Shown: positions 25,293 to 34,473, counted from the stretch's first letter. The stretch: 64,000 bases of DNA from Steroidobacter gossypii (GCF_016801985.1 NZ_JAEVLS010000002.1:1116001-1180000), one strand, 5' to 3'. Notes: a model not told the origin generated them from the sequence alone. Numbers and translations are program-made.

Positions 25293-26960
25293 ATGATCGA
25301 AGACCTCTGGTACAAGAATTCCATCATCTACAGTCTGGATCTGGACACGTTCATGGACGGCAACGGCGACGGCGTGGGCGATTTGCCCGGGCTGATCAAT
25401 CGCCTGGACTATCTCCACTCGCTCGGCGTCGACGTGCTGTGGCTGGCGCCGTTTCAGCCTTCGCCGAATCGTGACAACGGCTATGACATCACCGACTACT
25501 ACGGCGTCGATCGCCGCTACGGCTCGAGCGGCGACTTCGTCGAATTCATGAATCACGCCCGCAAGCGCGGCATGCGCATCATTCTGGATCTGGTCGTCAA
25601 TCACACCTCCGACCAGCATCCCTGGTTCAAGCAGGCATGTCGCGATCCGCAGTCCGAGTATCGAGACTGGTACCTCTGGTCCAAGAAGCGGCCGAGCGGC
25701 TGGAACAAAGGCATGGTCTTTCCGGGCGTGCAGAAGGCGGTGTGGACGCGCCATCCCAAGGCCAAGGCGTACTACCATCATCGGTTCTACGAGTTCCAGC
25801 CCGATCTCAACATGGACAATCCCCATGTGCGCGCCGAGATTCGACGCATCATGGGGTACTGGCTGCAGCTTGGCGTCGATGGATTCAGAGTCGATGCGGT
25901 GCCTTTCATTCTCGAGCCTTCGCAGGAGCCCAAGGGCGAGTTGAACTTCGAGTACCTGGCGGAGATGCGTCAGTTCCTGCAATGGCGCGCCGGCCATGCA
26001 GCGCTGCTCGGCGAGGCCAACGTCGCGCCGAAAGATACACGGCGCTATTTCGGCGACGGCCGCGACGGTTTGAACATGATGTTCAACTTCTGGGTGAATC
26101 AGCACCTGTTCTATGCGCTCGCCTCGGGCGACACCAAGCCGCTGGAAGATGCGCTCGAGGCCACGCGCCAGATTCCCGATGCCACCCAGTGGGCGATGTT
26201 TCTACGCAATCACGACGAGCTGGACATCGACCGGCTGCCCAAGCAGCGCCGCGACAAGGTTTTCAAGCGTTTCGGTCCCGAGCCCGGCATGCAGCTGTAT
26301 CACCGCGGCATCCGGCGCAGACTCGCGTCGATGCTGGGCGATCGGCGGCACCTGGAGCTTGCCAACAGCATGCTGTTCGGGCTGCCCGGTTCGCCGGTGA
26401 TGCGCTATGGCGACGAGATCGGCATGGGCGAGGACTTGTCGCTCAAGGAGCGCGACGCCGTGCGCACTCCGATGCAGTGGTCGAGCGAGCGTAACGGCGG
26501 TTTTTCGACGGCCCGCAAGACCGTTCATCCGGTGATCTCGGAAGGGCCGTATGGCTACCAAAGCATCAACGTCGACGCGCAACGACGCGATCCGGGATCG
26601 TTGTTGAACTGGATGATCAAAATGATCCGGGTGCGCAAGGAATGTCCCGAGATCGGCTGGGGCGAATGGGCGTTGCTGCACACCGGGGTCCCCGGGGTGC
26701 TCGCCATGTGTTACTCGTGGCGCGGCAATCAGGTGGTGGTGCTCCACAACTTCAATCGACAGCCGCAACAGGTGCGACTGGTGATGGAGGGCGAGGGGTG
26801 CGAGCGACTCGTGAGTTTGTTGGACACGGATGACAGTAAGGCGAATCGCAAGGGACATCACGACATCGCGCTCACGGCGTTCGGTTACAAATGGTTCCGC
26901 GTGGGCGGCCTCAACTACGCGCTACGGCGGGAACCGGCTGCGCCCGACGAGAGTCACTGA
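25293..26960 (+). CDS. GH13 alpha-amylase-family enzyme, trehalose synthase-like
   Basis: 555 aa with the full GH13 barrel: DLVVNHTSDQHPWF (region I), GVDGFRVDAVPF (nucleophile Asp201), LLGEANV (acid/base Glu241) and FLRNHDELD (Asp308). The start LWYKNSIIYSLDLDTFMDGNGDGVGD and DLPGL matches trehalose synthase (TreS), which interconverts maltose and trehalose. The length fits TreS without a maltokinase domain. A calcium-site-like DGNGDGVGD is at about aa 22-30. A C-terminal beta domain (about 450-540) follows. GGAAG lies 5 nt before the ATG. It is the third gene of the oxidase-ASRT-TreS-LLM operon. A related glucosyltransferase or hydrolase activity cannot be excluded. Confidence 0.85.
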   Translation: MIEDLWYKNSIIYSLDLDTFMDGNGDGVGDLPGLINRLDYLHSLGVDVLWLAPFQPSPNRDNGYDITDYYGVDRRYGSSGDFVEFMNHARKRGMRIILDLVVNHTSDQHPWFKQACRDPQSEYRDWYLWSKKRPSGWNKGMVFPGVQKAVWTRHPKAKAYYHHRFYEFQPDLNMDNPHVRAEIRRIMGYWLQLGVDGFRVDAVPFILEPSQEPKGELNFEYLAEMRQFLQWRAGHAALLGEANVAPKDTRRYFGDGRDGLNMMFNFWVNQHLFYALASGDTKPLEDALEATRQIPDATQWAMFLRNHDELDIDRLPKQRRDKVFKRFGPEPGMQLYHRGIRRRLASMLGDRRHLELANSMLFGLPGSPVMRYGDEIGMGEDLSLKERDAVRTPMQWSSERNGGFSTARKTVHPVISEGPYGYQSINVDAQRRDPGSLLNWMIKMIRVRKECPEIGWGEWALLHTGVPGVLAMCYSWRGNQVVVLHNFNRQPQQVRLVMEGEGCERLVSLLDTDDSKANRKGHHDIALTAFGYKWFRVGGLNYALRREPAAPDESH

Positions 26961-26984
26961 TCAGATTACTGGGCGAGGTTCCAC

Positions 26985-27944
26985 ATGCGTATCGGTTTTC
27001 ATGCCTCGCACGAGCAGTTCGCTCCTTCGCAGCTGCTGAAGTACACCATCGCCGCCGAACAGGCGGGCTTCGATTGCGCCATGTCGTCGGATCACTTCAA
27101 GCCGTGGAGCCGCTCGCAGGGGCATTCGGGACATTCCTGGTCATGGGTCGGGGCGGCACTGGCGAGCACTCGATTCCCCATCGGCATGATCGCCGCAGCG
27201 GGCTATCGCTATCACCCGGCGGTGATGGCGCAGGCAGCCGCTACGCTGGCGGAAATGTTCCCTGACCGATTCTGGCTGGCGCTCGGCAGCGGCGAGCGGA
27301 TCAACGAAGACATCACGGGATTGGCGTGGCCCTCCAAACCCGAGCGCAATGCAAAGATGAAGGAATGCGCCGGCATCCTTCGCGCAATGTTCGCCGGCGA
27401 ACGAGTGACGCACCGGGGAACGGTCACGGTGGTGGATGCCGAATTGTATTCTCGACCGCACACGCCACCGCCTTTGTTGGCCGCCGCCGTCACCGAATCG
27501 ACGGCTGAGTTCATCGGGGCCTGGAGCGACGGCTTGCTTACGGTCGCAGGCAAACCCGACAACGTGAAGAACGTGATTCAGGCGTATCGCCGCGGCGGCG
27601 GTGAAGGCAAGCCGATCTATGTACAGGTGGCGTTGAACTGGGCGCGCACCGAGTCCGAAGCGTTGCAGGGCGCATTCGATCACTGGCGGTTCGTCACGCT
27701 CGGCGGCGACATCGGTTGGGAGCTGCGTTCGCCGGAAGATTTCGAGACCGCCACGCGCTTCGTGAGGCCCGAAGACGTGCGCGACAGCGTGCTGGTGTCA
27801 TCGGACCTCTCGCAGCACGCAGCCTGGCTGCAGGAGTACGCCGAACTCGGCGTCGACACGGTGTATTTGCATCAGGTCGACTTGAATCAGCAGACGTTCA
27901 TCGAAACATTCGCCGCGAAGGTGTTGCCGCAGCTCAGAGGATGA
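26985..27944 (+). CDS. LLM-class flavin oxidoreductase (TIGR03885-like)
   Basis: 319 aa, a TIM barrel of the luciferase-like monooxygenase family. It starts MRIGFHASHEQF and continues DCAMSSDHFKPWS, PIGMIAAAGYRYHPAVMAQAAATL and FWLALGSGERINED, the flavin-site pattern of F420-dependent sugar-phosphate dehydrogenase relatives. A subgroup recorded as TIGR03885 is thought to use FMN rather than F420, and this fits a proteobacterium that normally lacks F420. It lies 24 bp after the TreS-like gene with GAGG upstream of the ATG, and is last in the operon. It converges on the MerR/TPR gene 6 bp away. The substrate is unknown; a sugar or aldehyde is plausible from context. Confidence 0.83.
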   Translation: MRIGFHASHEQFAPSQLLKYTIAAEQAGFDCAMSSDHFKPWSRSQGHSGHSWSWVGAALASTRFPIGMIAAAGYRYHPAVMAQAAATLAEMFPDRFWLALGSGERINEDITGLAWPSKPERNAKMKECAGILRAMFAGERVTHRGTVTVVDAELYSRPHTPPPLLAAAVTESTAEFIGAWSDGLLTVAGKPDNVKNVIQAYRRGGGEGKPIYVQVALNWARTESEALQGAFDHWRFVTLGGDIGWELRSPEDFETATRFVRPEDVRDSVLVSSDLSQHAAWLQEYAELGVDTVYLHQVDLNQQTFIETFAAKVLPQLRG

Positions 27945-27950
27945 GCGTCG

Positions 27951-28790
27951 TTAGCGGCTCTCGGATGAGCTCATCAGGCGGCGGTACTGGCCCAGGTGCC
28001 GAATGGCGTGCTGCTCCTTGCCCTGCGCTTCATACAGGCGCGCCAGATTGAAGTGTCCGTCCGCCATATTCGGATCTTCGCTGAGCGCGGCCTGATACGC
28101 CTCGATGGCATCGTCGATACGGCCGAGATCTTCGAGCACCACGCCCAGATTGAACATCAGCGTGGGATTGGGCCCGCATTCCTGGATGCCGCGGCGATAT
28201 ACGATCTCTGCTTTCTTTTCGTCATGCCGCGCGTGGTGCAGCCGGCCGAGATTGATCCAGGCTGCGACGCAGTCCGGTTCGAGCTCCACGGCACGCTCAT
28301 ATGCAGCCTGCGCGGCTTTGGCGTCCGCATCTTCGAGACGCAGCCCTTTGTCGAACCAATCATCCGCGGTTTCAGCAGATGGCGCGGCGGGCGCGGGTGC
28401 TTCCTTGTGCTCGACCACGCGGATGACGCCGTTCTCGACGCTCACATCCAGGCCGAGCACGTACTGACCATCGTCGACCTGGAAATGATTCTTGCCGTCG
28501 CGAACCACGACGCGATCGCCGATGGCGCTGATGCTCAGACCCGACAGCGGCATCTGCTCGGGCAGGCGACGACGCAGATCCTCCAGCGAGCGATTGATGC
28601 GCCGTCGTGAGATCTTGGCTTCCAGCAGCGCACGAGCGGCGCGCAGCACGATGAGATCCTGGAAAGAGAACTGCAGCTGTCGCTTCGGTCCGCGCGAGGG
28701 CTGCACGAAGCCGGTTTTGATCAGGCCACGAATGGTACTGCGCGACAGGCGCAACACCCGTTCTACGTCTTGAACGCTGAATGTCTGCAC
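27951..28790 (-). CDS. MerR-type DNA-binding protein with C-terminal TPR repeats
   Basis: 279 aa. Residues 1-75 form a MerR-like winged helix (FSVQDVERVLRLSRSTIRGLI, then a beta wing and SFQDLIVLRAARALLEAKI). A mixed region of about 65 residues (IGDRVVVRDGKNHFQVDDGQY) follows, with an Ala/Pro linker. At least four TPR units run to the end (AAYERAVELEPD, IYRR-type, AIEAYQAALSEDPN, HFNLARLYEAQGK). A MerR head joined to TPRs instead of a metal-binding or drug-binding tail suggests regulation through a protein partner. It lies 79 bp after ku on the same strand and may be in the ligD-ku unit. It converges on the LLM oxidoreductase gene. Confidence 0.85.
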   Translation of the reverse strand: MQTFSVQDVERVLRLSRSTIRGLIKTGFVQPSRGPKRQLQFSFQDLIVLRAARALLEAKISRRRINRSLEDLRRRLPEQMPLSGLSISAIGDRVVVRDGKNHFQVDDGQYVLGLDVSVENGVIRVVEHKEAPAPAAPSAETADDWFDKGLRLEDADAKAAQAAYERAVELEPDCVAAWINLGRLHHARHDEKKAEIVYRRGIQECGPNPTLMFNLGVVLEDLGRIDDAIEAYQAALSEDPNMADGHFNLARLYEAQGKEQHAIRHLGQYRRLMSSSESR

Positions 28791-28869
28791 GGCAGAGCGA
28801 GCGAAGGCGGTGGCTGCGGCAAGTGGACGTCCCGTTACGGACGACCGGCCGCGCTGGCCACCTCAGCCC

Positions 28870-29742
28870 TCAGCGCTTGCTGGCTTTGCGAGCAGGCTTC
28901 TCCGCCTGTTCGACTCTCTTGGGCGCCTTCCGTGGTCCGAGTTTGGCGACATTGGCCTTGGCGGTCTCGGTCTTGGTGAGACTGGCCCGTAACGCTTCCA
29001 TCAGGTCGATGACCTTGCCACCGGTCTCCACCGGGCCTTCGGCCACGGAAATCTCCTGGCCTTCGACCTTTTTCTGAATCGCCGCCTCGACGCGGGCGCG
29101 CACATCGTCGACGTACGCGGTGGGATCGAAGCTGTCGGCGGTCTGCTGTTCGATCAATTGCTTGGCCAGCTTCAGTTCCTGCGCTTTCACGTCGGGCTTG
29201 GCGACGTCCACTTCGGTGGCGGAGCGCACTTCGGTGGCGAAGTGCAGCTGTTGCATGGTGAGCACATCGCCGACCGGGCGGAGCGCCACCAGGTATGACT
29301 TGCCGCGTGCGGCCCAACGCGCGACGGCACAACGTTTTGTGTCCTTCAACGCTTCGTTCAACAAGCCGTAGGGTTTGGCGCCGCCTTTGTCGGGCGCGAG
29401 ATAGTAGGTCTTGTCGAAATACACCGGATCGATGGATTCGATGGGCACGAACTCGGCGATGTCGATCGAGTGGGTGCCGATTTCTTCCATGGCTTTGATT
29501 TCTTCGTTGCTGAACTGGACGTACTGGTCCTTGGCGAACTCGTAGCCCTTCACCATGTCGTCGCGCTCGACCACCTGGCCGTCTTTCAGACAGATGTACT
29601 GCTGCTTCAGGCGCGACCCACAACCCTTGTGTAACAGGTTGAACGAAATGGAGTTCGCCGTCTGGGTCGCGGTGTAAAGCTTGACCGGAATCGCGACCAG
29701 TCCGAACGAAATCGTCAAAGAACCGATGGAGCGCATGGCCAT
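28870..29742 (-). CDS. ku: Ku protein, DNA end-binding (non-homologous end joining)
   Basis: 290 aa. It binds double-strand ends as a homodimer ring and recruits LigD. The start MAMRSIGSLTISFGLVAIPVKLY and the central FDKTYYLAPDKGG and KPYGLLNEAL are hallmark Ku motifs. Residues about 255-290 are a Lys/Ala-rich tail, as is common in bacterial Ku. I place the start at ATG 29742. The frame extends to 29913, but the extension overlaps ligD, is Arg/His rich and has no Ku similarity; a second ATG at 29736 is also possible. The ligD stop lies 70 bp upstream, on the same strand. Cotranscription with ligD is likely, and the pair forms the classic two-component bacterial end-joining system. Confidence 0.95.
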   Translation of the reverse strand: MAMRSIGSLTISFGLVAIPVKLYTATQTANSISFNLLHKGCGSRLKQQYICLKDGQVVERDDMVKGYEFAKDQYVQFSNEEIKAMEEIGTHSIDIAEFVPIESIDPVYFDKTYYLAPDKGGAKPYGLLNEALKDTKRCAVARWAARGKSYLVALRPVGDVLTMQQLHFATEVRSATEVDVAKPDVKAQELKLAKQLIEQQTADSFDPTAYVDDVRARVEAAIQKKVEGQEISVAEGPVETGGKVIDLMEALRASLTKTETAKANVAKLGPRKAPKRVEQAEKPARKASKR

Positions 29743-29776
29743 GAGGGGTACCTTTTCTACCGGTGCGGCCTGAGTT

Positions 29777-29821
29777 CGATGTTCAGGGGGGCGATGTTCA
29801 CGGGACCGATGTTCAGTTTCG
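29777..29821. repeat. Three 15-bp repeats starting CGATGTTCA in the ligD-ku junction
   Basis: CGATGTTCA recurs at 29777, 29792 and 29807, each followed by a G-rich or related hexamer, giving a perfect 15-bp period. The last copy reaches into the 3' end of ligD (stop at 29813). No function is assigned; a repeat-length effect on ku translation is possible but speculative. Confidence 0.7.
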
Positions 29822-32551
29822 GCCTTTACTTCCGAAGGCTTTCGCAAGGCTCTGTTTCGCCGAGAGAACATCATGCCACCGGTCTCCGGTCTTTTCCAAG
29901 CGCGCCAGCACATTTCGCAACGTGAAATGGCCCGGCTCGGCGGCTTCCAGCTCCTCCCAGGTGAGCGGCATGGACACCGGCGCCCCCGGTACCCCCCGAG
30001 GCGAGTAGGCCACGTTCAGCGTCTTACCACGCACGTTCATGTTGTAGTCGATGAAAATTTTTCCGGTGCGTTTCTGTGTGGCCCATTCCATGGTCACATC
30101 GCGGGGATGCTGCTGCAGAATGTGGCGCCCAACCATCTCACAGATGCTGCGCGCCTCATCGAACGTCACGGTGCGCTCGATCGGCACGAACACATGCAGG
30201 CCGGTCTTGCCGGAGGTCTTCACCACCGCACGCAACGACATCTGCTTGAGCAGGTCGTTGATCCAGAACGCCACGCGCTTGCCCATCGCAAAGCCTTTCT
30301 TGTTGTACTCGGGCTCCGCGCCCTTGGCTTCCAGCCCCGAATAGATATAGGGATCGATGTCGAACACCAGATAGTCGGGGTAGTTCAGCACTGAGGCTTG
30401 CATGGCCTCGAGCGAGCTCGAATAGTCCTCGCTTTTGCTAATCGAATCCCTGGCCACTTGCGCGCGCGAGTGCCAGACATGGAATTCCAACGTCCCGAGC
30501 TGTCCCAGCCACAGCAAGGTGGGCAGGTTGTGCGCCAGGATGTAGTCGTGCGCGCCGCCGACGTGCTCGGAGAACGTGGTGACGACGTCGACGAACTCGG
30601 GACGCTCCTGATCCCAATGTTTCTGGAAGAAACGTTCGCCGCCGATGCCTTCGGGCATGCGAATCAGCGTAAGCGGCCGATCGCGTAGGTGCGGCAGCAT
30701 GTACGGCGAGATGCCTGCGAGGTAACGAAGATACTCGCGTTTGGTGACGGCGGGCGTGCGCGCCTCGGGATCCGCCGGCCAATATTCGCGATCCAGGTTG
30801 GTGAGCTTGATCCTGGTCGTGCCAGTGCCGTGACTGACGCTGAGGTCCAGCCGGTTGGATTTCGTTTCCAGCTGCTCGAGCACCGATTGGATGTCATTCT
30901 TCGGCGTGGCCTTGGCGCGCGCCTTCTTCTTCGTCGGGCCGTTGGTGACACTCTCGGGATCGATGTCATCGCGCAAACGCAGGAATACCGGCGCACGCAG
31001 ATAACCTTCTTCGGTCCAGGCCTCGAAGCTGACTTCGGCGACCAGCTTGGGCTCGAGCCACGTCGCGGGGCCATTGAGCGGCGGCTTGGTGGAGAACGGA
31101 TTGGTCTTTGAGACCAGCGCCGTGAGCTTGCGATACACATCGTTCAAGCTTGCTTCATTGAAGCCCGAGCCAACGTGGCCCACGTACTGCAGTCGATCCT
31201 TGTTCCAGAAGCCGAGCACCAGCGCACCCAGCGCGACGCGGCGACCTTTGCCTTTGGTGAAACCGCCGACTACGAACTCGGTGGTCGTGACGGACTTGTA
31301 TTTCAGCCAGTGCGGCGAGCGTCGGCCGGCTTGATAAACGCTGTCCTTGCGTTTGGCCACGGTGCCTTCAAATCCGGCAGCCAACGAGGCCTCGTGCAAT
31401 TGCTCGGCGTCGTCCGAGGAATGGATCAGCTGCAGGTGGGGGCCGGTCAGCAAACATTGCGAAAGGTAGCGCCGCCGTTGCTCATAGGTGGCGCCGCGCA
31501 GATTGATACCGGCGAAATGCAGCAGGTCGAAACAAATATAGATCACCGGCGATTGACGTTGCGCCTCGGCCAGCTCCTTCGGGCTCTTGACCTGAGCGCG
31601 ATTCTGCATGGCATTGAAGGACGGCCGACCGTCCGCGTCCAGGGCGACGATCTCGCCGTCCAGAATCATCGAGCCGATGCATTGCGCTTTGAGTTCCGCC
31701 ACCACCTCGGGAAATAACTTCGTGTAGTCCTGGCCGCGTCGCGACTGCAGGTACACCGATTCGCCGTCGATGAACGCGATGATGCGATAGCCGTCGAGCT
31801 TGGGCTCGAAGCTCCAGCGCGGGTCGGATTCGAGATTCTGGCCGGGTTCGGCCAGCATGGGCGCGAGCTCGTTGGGGAGCCTCTCATTCGGCCCAGCGGG
31901 CGCCAGCTCCATGGCCGCCAGCCGTTCGCGATTATCGCTCTCGGCCACATCATCCAACGTATCGCCAGTGAGCACCGAGGTGTTGTGCGCCAGCAGATCG
32001 TCGCCGCCAACGAAGCGATCTTTGTGCTTGATCAGCAGCCACTGGTTGTCGGTGCTGGTGCGCACCAGTGCGAACGAGCCTTTGAGCTTGATGCCGCGGA
32101 GAAAGATGCTGAGTTTGCCTTGCTTGAGCTCACGACGCAGACGTTCTTCGGCCTCGGCGCGATCATCGAATGAATACTCGCCGCCTTCATCCGGCGAGTA
32201 CACGCCACAGTCCCAGACGATCACGTTGCCGGCGCCATAGTTCTTTTCGGGGATCACGCCTTCGAACGAGGCGTAGTCGTAGGGATGGTCCTCGACCTCG
32301 ACCGCCAGCCGGCGCTCGCCGGCCTGCAGCGAGGGTCCTTTGGGGATGGCCCAGGACTTGAGCACGCCGTCCAGCTCCAGCCGGAAGTCGTAGTGCAGGC
32401 GTCGCGCAGCGTGCTTTTGCACGATGAACAGCAGCGGTCCGCGTCGCTGCGCCGGCACGGCGGGCTCGGGCTCGGGCGTCCGGGTGAAGGAGCGCTTCTG
32501 CCCGTACTTCTCGAGCGGCTTGGCGAGCGATCTGTCGGAGGTGCGTTTCAT
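29813..32551 (-). CDS. ligD: ATP-dependent DNA ligase LigD (phosphoesterase-ligase-polymerase)
   Basis: 912 aa. It repairs double-strand breaks together with Ku. The domain order is that of Pseudomonas LigD. First is a 3'-phosphoesterase domain (about aa 35-185, KHAARRLHYDFRLELDG with His47, His53 and Asp55). Second is the ligase (about 230-535, EPKLDGYR with the adenylated Lys251). Third is the AEP-type polymerase (about 590-900, with LEFHVWHSR and the catalytic Asp pair in VFDIDP). All core motifs look intact. ATG 32551 is the only sensible start. It leads a leftward unit with ku and perhaps the MerR/TPR gene, and is divergent from the lipid kinase gene across 162 bp. Confidence 0.96.
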   Translation of the reverse strand: MKRTSDRSLAKPLEKYGQKRSFTRTPEPEPAVPAQRRGPLLFIVQKHAARRLHYDFRLELDGVLKSWAIPKGPSLQAGERRLAVEVEDHPYDYASFEGVIPEKNYGAGNVIVWDCGVYSPDEGGEYSFDDRAEAEERLRRELKQGKLSIFLRGIKLKGSFALVRTSTDNQWLLIKHKDRFVGGDDLLAHNTSVLTGDTLDDVAESDNRERLAAMELAPAGPNERLPNELAPMLAEPGQNLESDPRWSFEPKLDGYRIIAFIDGESVYLQSRRGQDYTKLFPEVVAELKAQCIGSMILDGEIVALDADGRPSFNAMQNRAQVKSPKELAEAQRQSPVIYICFDLLHFAGINLRGATYEQRRRYLSQCLLTGPHLQLIHSSDDAEQLHEASLAAGFEGTVAKRKDSVYQAGRRSPHWLKYKSVTTTEFVVGGFTKGKGRRVALGALVLGFWNKDRLQYVGHVGSGFNEASLNDVYRKLTALVSKTNPFSTKPPLNGPATWLEPKLVAEVSFEAWTEEGYLRAPVFLRLRDDIDPESVTNGPTKKKARAKATPKNDIQSVLEQLETKSNRLDLSVSHGTGTTRIKLTNLDREYWPADPEARTPAVTKREYLRYLAGISPYMLPHLRDRPLTLIRMPEGIGGERFFQKHWDQERPEFVDVVTTFSEHVGGAHDYILAHNLPTLLWLGQLGTLEFHVWHSRAQVARDSISKSEDYSSSLEAMQASVLNYPDYLVFDIDPYIYSGLEAKGAEPEYNKKGFAMGKRVAFWINDLLKQMSLRAVVKTSGKTGLHVFVPIERTVTFDEARSICEMVGRHILQQHPRDVTMEWATQKRTGKIFIDYNMNVRGKTLNVAYSPRGVPGAPVSMPLTWEELEAAEPGHFTLRNVLARLEKTGDRWHDVLSAKQSLAKAFGSKGRN

Positions 32552-32713
32552 TCGAGATGCATTCTGGCCTGTTCAGTCAAGACGCGGAAGCGCCGCCGGT
32601 TCCGACAGACGACGGGAACTTTCCTGTGCGAGCCTGCAACTTGGGCCTACTACTTGAACTTACCGGGCTGATCGCGCATTGAACCGGCGTCCCGGCCACG
32701 TGACCCAGCCCTC

Positions 32714-33655
32714 ATGGATGTTTTGTCTCCGGACGCGCCGTTTCACATCGTGAGCAACGCAGGCTCCGGCTCCAAGGATGCACACGAAGCCCGGCAGCAG
32801 ATCGAGGCCGTGTTCCAGGCCGCCGGGCGCCCCCACGAATTCATTCTGATTGAGAACCCGGAGCAACTCGGGGCGGTGGCCACAAAGGCAGTGGAGGCGG
32901 CACAGCGCAGCGGGGGCGCGGTTGTCGTGGCGGGCGGCGACGGCACCATCAATGCAGTCGTGCAAGCCGCGCTGCCGAGTCGTCGGCCGTTCGGCATCAT
33001 CCCGCAGGGCACGTTCAACTACTCGAGCCGCGCGCACGGCATTCCGCTGGACATCCCCGAAGCCGCGAAGTCGTTGCTGACAGCACGATTGAAGCCGGTG
33101 CAGGTCGGGCTGGTCAACGATCGTGCGTTCCTGGTGAATGCCAGCCTGGGGCTGTATCCCGAGCTGTTGCAGGATCGCGAAGCATACAAACGTCAGTACG
33201 GTCGGCATCGTTCCGTGGCGCTCTGGTCGGGATTGAGGACGCTGATGCGCGAGCACCGGCAGTGGGTCGTGGAAGTGGAGCACGAGCAAGGTCGGGAGCG
33301 CGTGGTCACACCGTCTATCTTCGTTGGCAACAATGTATTTCAACTCGAGCTGGTGGGTCTGGATGAAGCCGAGGATGTGAAACATCGAGGACGTCTGGCC
33401 GGCGTGATCGTCAAGCCCGTCTCGACGCTCGAGCTGTTGTGGCTGGCGGTGCGAGGCATGCTGGGTCAGTTGGAGGAAGAGGAGCGGGTGCGTGACTTTT
33501 CCTTCGAGACCATGACGGTGAGGGTCTTGAGCCGCACAGGCCGACGCGGCATCAAGGTGGCGGTCGACGGTGAGGTTTTCTGGTGTCAGCCGCCGTTGAC
33601 GTTCAGGGTGGCTCCGCAACCGCTGATGTTGCTGGCGCCGGCGCCAGAACGATGA
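32714..33655 (+). CDS. Diacylglycerol kinase-family lipid kinase
   Basis: 313 aa. The catalytic signature VVVAGGDGTINAVVQ is at about aa 72-86 (GGDGTxN), and FGIIPQGTFNYSSRAHGIP follows, typical of the DAGK catalytic domain (YegS, DgkB, sphingosine kinases). The C-terminal half is the beta-sandwich lipid-binding domain (LVNASLGLYPELL, IFVGNNVFQLELVG, VDGEV). It phosphorylates a lipid hydroxyl with ATP; the substrate is not predictable. The stop overlaps the ATG of the metallophosphoesterase gene by 4 bp, so the two are translationally coupled. It is divergent from ligD. Confidence 0.9.
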   Translation: MDVLSPDAPFHIVSNAGSGSKDAHEARQQIEAVFQAAGRPHEFILIENPEQLGAVATKAVEAAQRSGGAVVVAGGDGTINAVVQAALPSRRPFGIIPQGTFNYSSRAHGIPLDIPEAAKSLLTARLKPVQVGLVNDRAFLVNASLGLYPELLQDREAYKRQYGRHRSVALWSGLRTLMREHRQWVVEVEHEQGRERVVTPSIFVGNNVFQLELVGLDEAEDVKHRGRLAGVIVKPVSTLELLWLAVRGMLGQLEEEERVRDFSFETMTVRVLSRTGRRGIKVAVDGEVFWCQPPLTFRVAPQPLMLLAPAPER

Positions 33656-34473
33656 CGGTGCTGCTGCAACTTTCGGACACTCACTTTGGCACGGAACAGC
33701 CCCCAGTCGTCGCAGCGCTGCTGCGTCTTGCAAGCGAACTGCGGCCCGACGTGGTCGTGCTTTCAGGCGATGTCACTCAACGTGCGCGCCGGGCTCAGTT
33801 CGAGGCGGCGCGGCAGTTCGTCACGAAGATTCCTGCGCGAGGCGTGGTGGCGATTCCGGGCAATCACGACATCCCGTTGTTCAACGTGTTCGCCCGAATG
33901 TTTTATCCGTATGCAGGCTTCGTGCGCGCGTTCGGCGCCGATCTCGAGCCCGAGTGGGAGAGCAGTGACTTTCTGGTCGTCTGCGTGAACACCACGCGTC
34001 CTGCGCGACACAAGGATGGCGAGGTGTCGCCGGAGCAGATCGTGCGTGTCTCGAAACGTCTGGCGAGAGCGAATGATCACCAGATCCGCATCGTGGTGAC
34101 TCATCAGCCAGTTCACGTTCTGCGCGACAGCGAAATTCACAATCGCTTGCATGGCTATAGACAGGCAGTGAATGCGTGGTCGACGGCGGGCGCGGACATC
34201 ATCATGGGCGGGCACATTCACTTGCCGTACATCGCGGCGTTGCATGAGCTGTTCGAGAGCTTGCATCGGCGCTGCTGGGTGGTGCAGGCGGGCACGTCGG
34301 TATCCAGCCGCGTGCGTTCGAGGCATCCGAATTCAGTGAATGTAATCAGGCGCGCGGATGCGAGTACGGCGTGCGTGGAACGTTGGGACTACAGCGCTGA
34401 GCGCGATGAGTTCCACCGTGTAAACACGGAACAATTAAATCTGGATCGATCGCGGAAGGCTGGGGAACTTTAA
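33652..34473 (+). CDS. Calcineurin-like metallophosphoesterase
   Basis: 273 aa from the ATG at 33652. That start overlaps the lipid kinase stop (ATGA) and leads straight into the first metal motif. Metal-binding motifs appear in order: LSDTHFG (DxH), LSGDVTQRA (GDxx), IPGNHDIP (GNHD), VVTHQPVH (H) and GGHIHLPY (GHxH). These make a complete dinuclear active site like that of phosphodiesterases and of UDP-2,3-diacylglucosamine hydrolases. The substrate is unknown. Coupling to a lipid kinase suggests a role in phospholipid or signalling-lipid turnover. An earlier in-frame start inside the lipid kinase gene is unlikely. Confidence 0.9.
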   Translation: MTVLLQLSDTHFGTEQPPVVAALLRLASELRPDVVVLSGDVTQRARRAQFEAARQFVTKIPARGVVAIPGNHDIPLFNVFARMFYPYAGFVRAFGADLEPEWESSDFLVVCVNTTRPARHKDGEVSPEQIVRVSKRLARANDHQIRIVVTHQPVHVLRDSEIHNRLHGYRQAVNAWSTAGADIIMGGHIHLPYIAALHELFESLHRRCWVVQAGTSVSSRVRSRHPNSVNVIRRADASTACVERWDYSAERDEFHRVNTEQLNLDRSRKAGEL

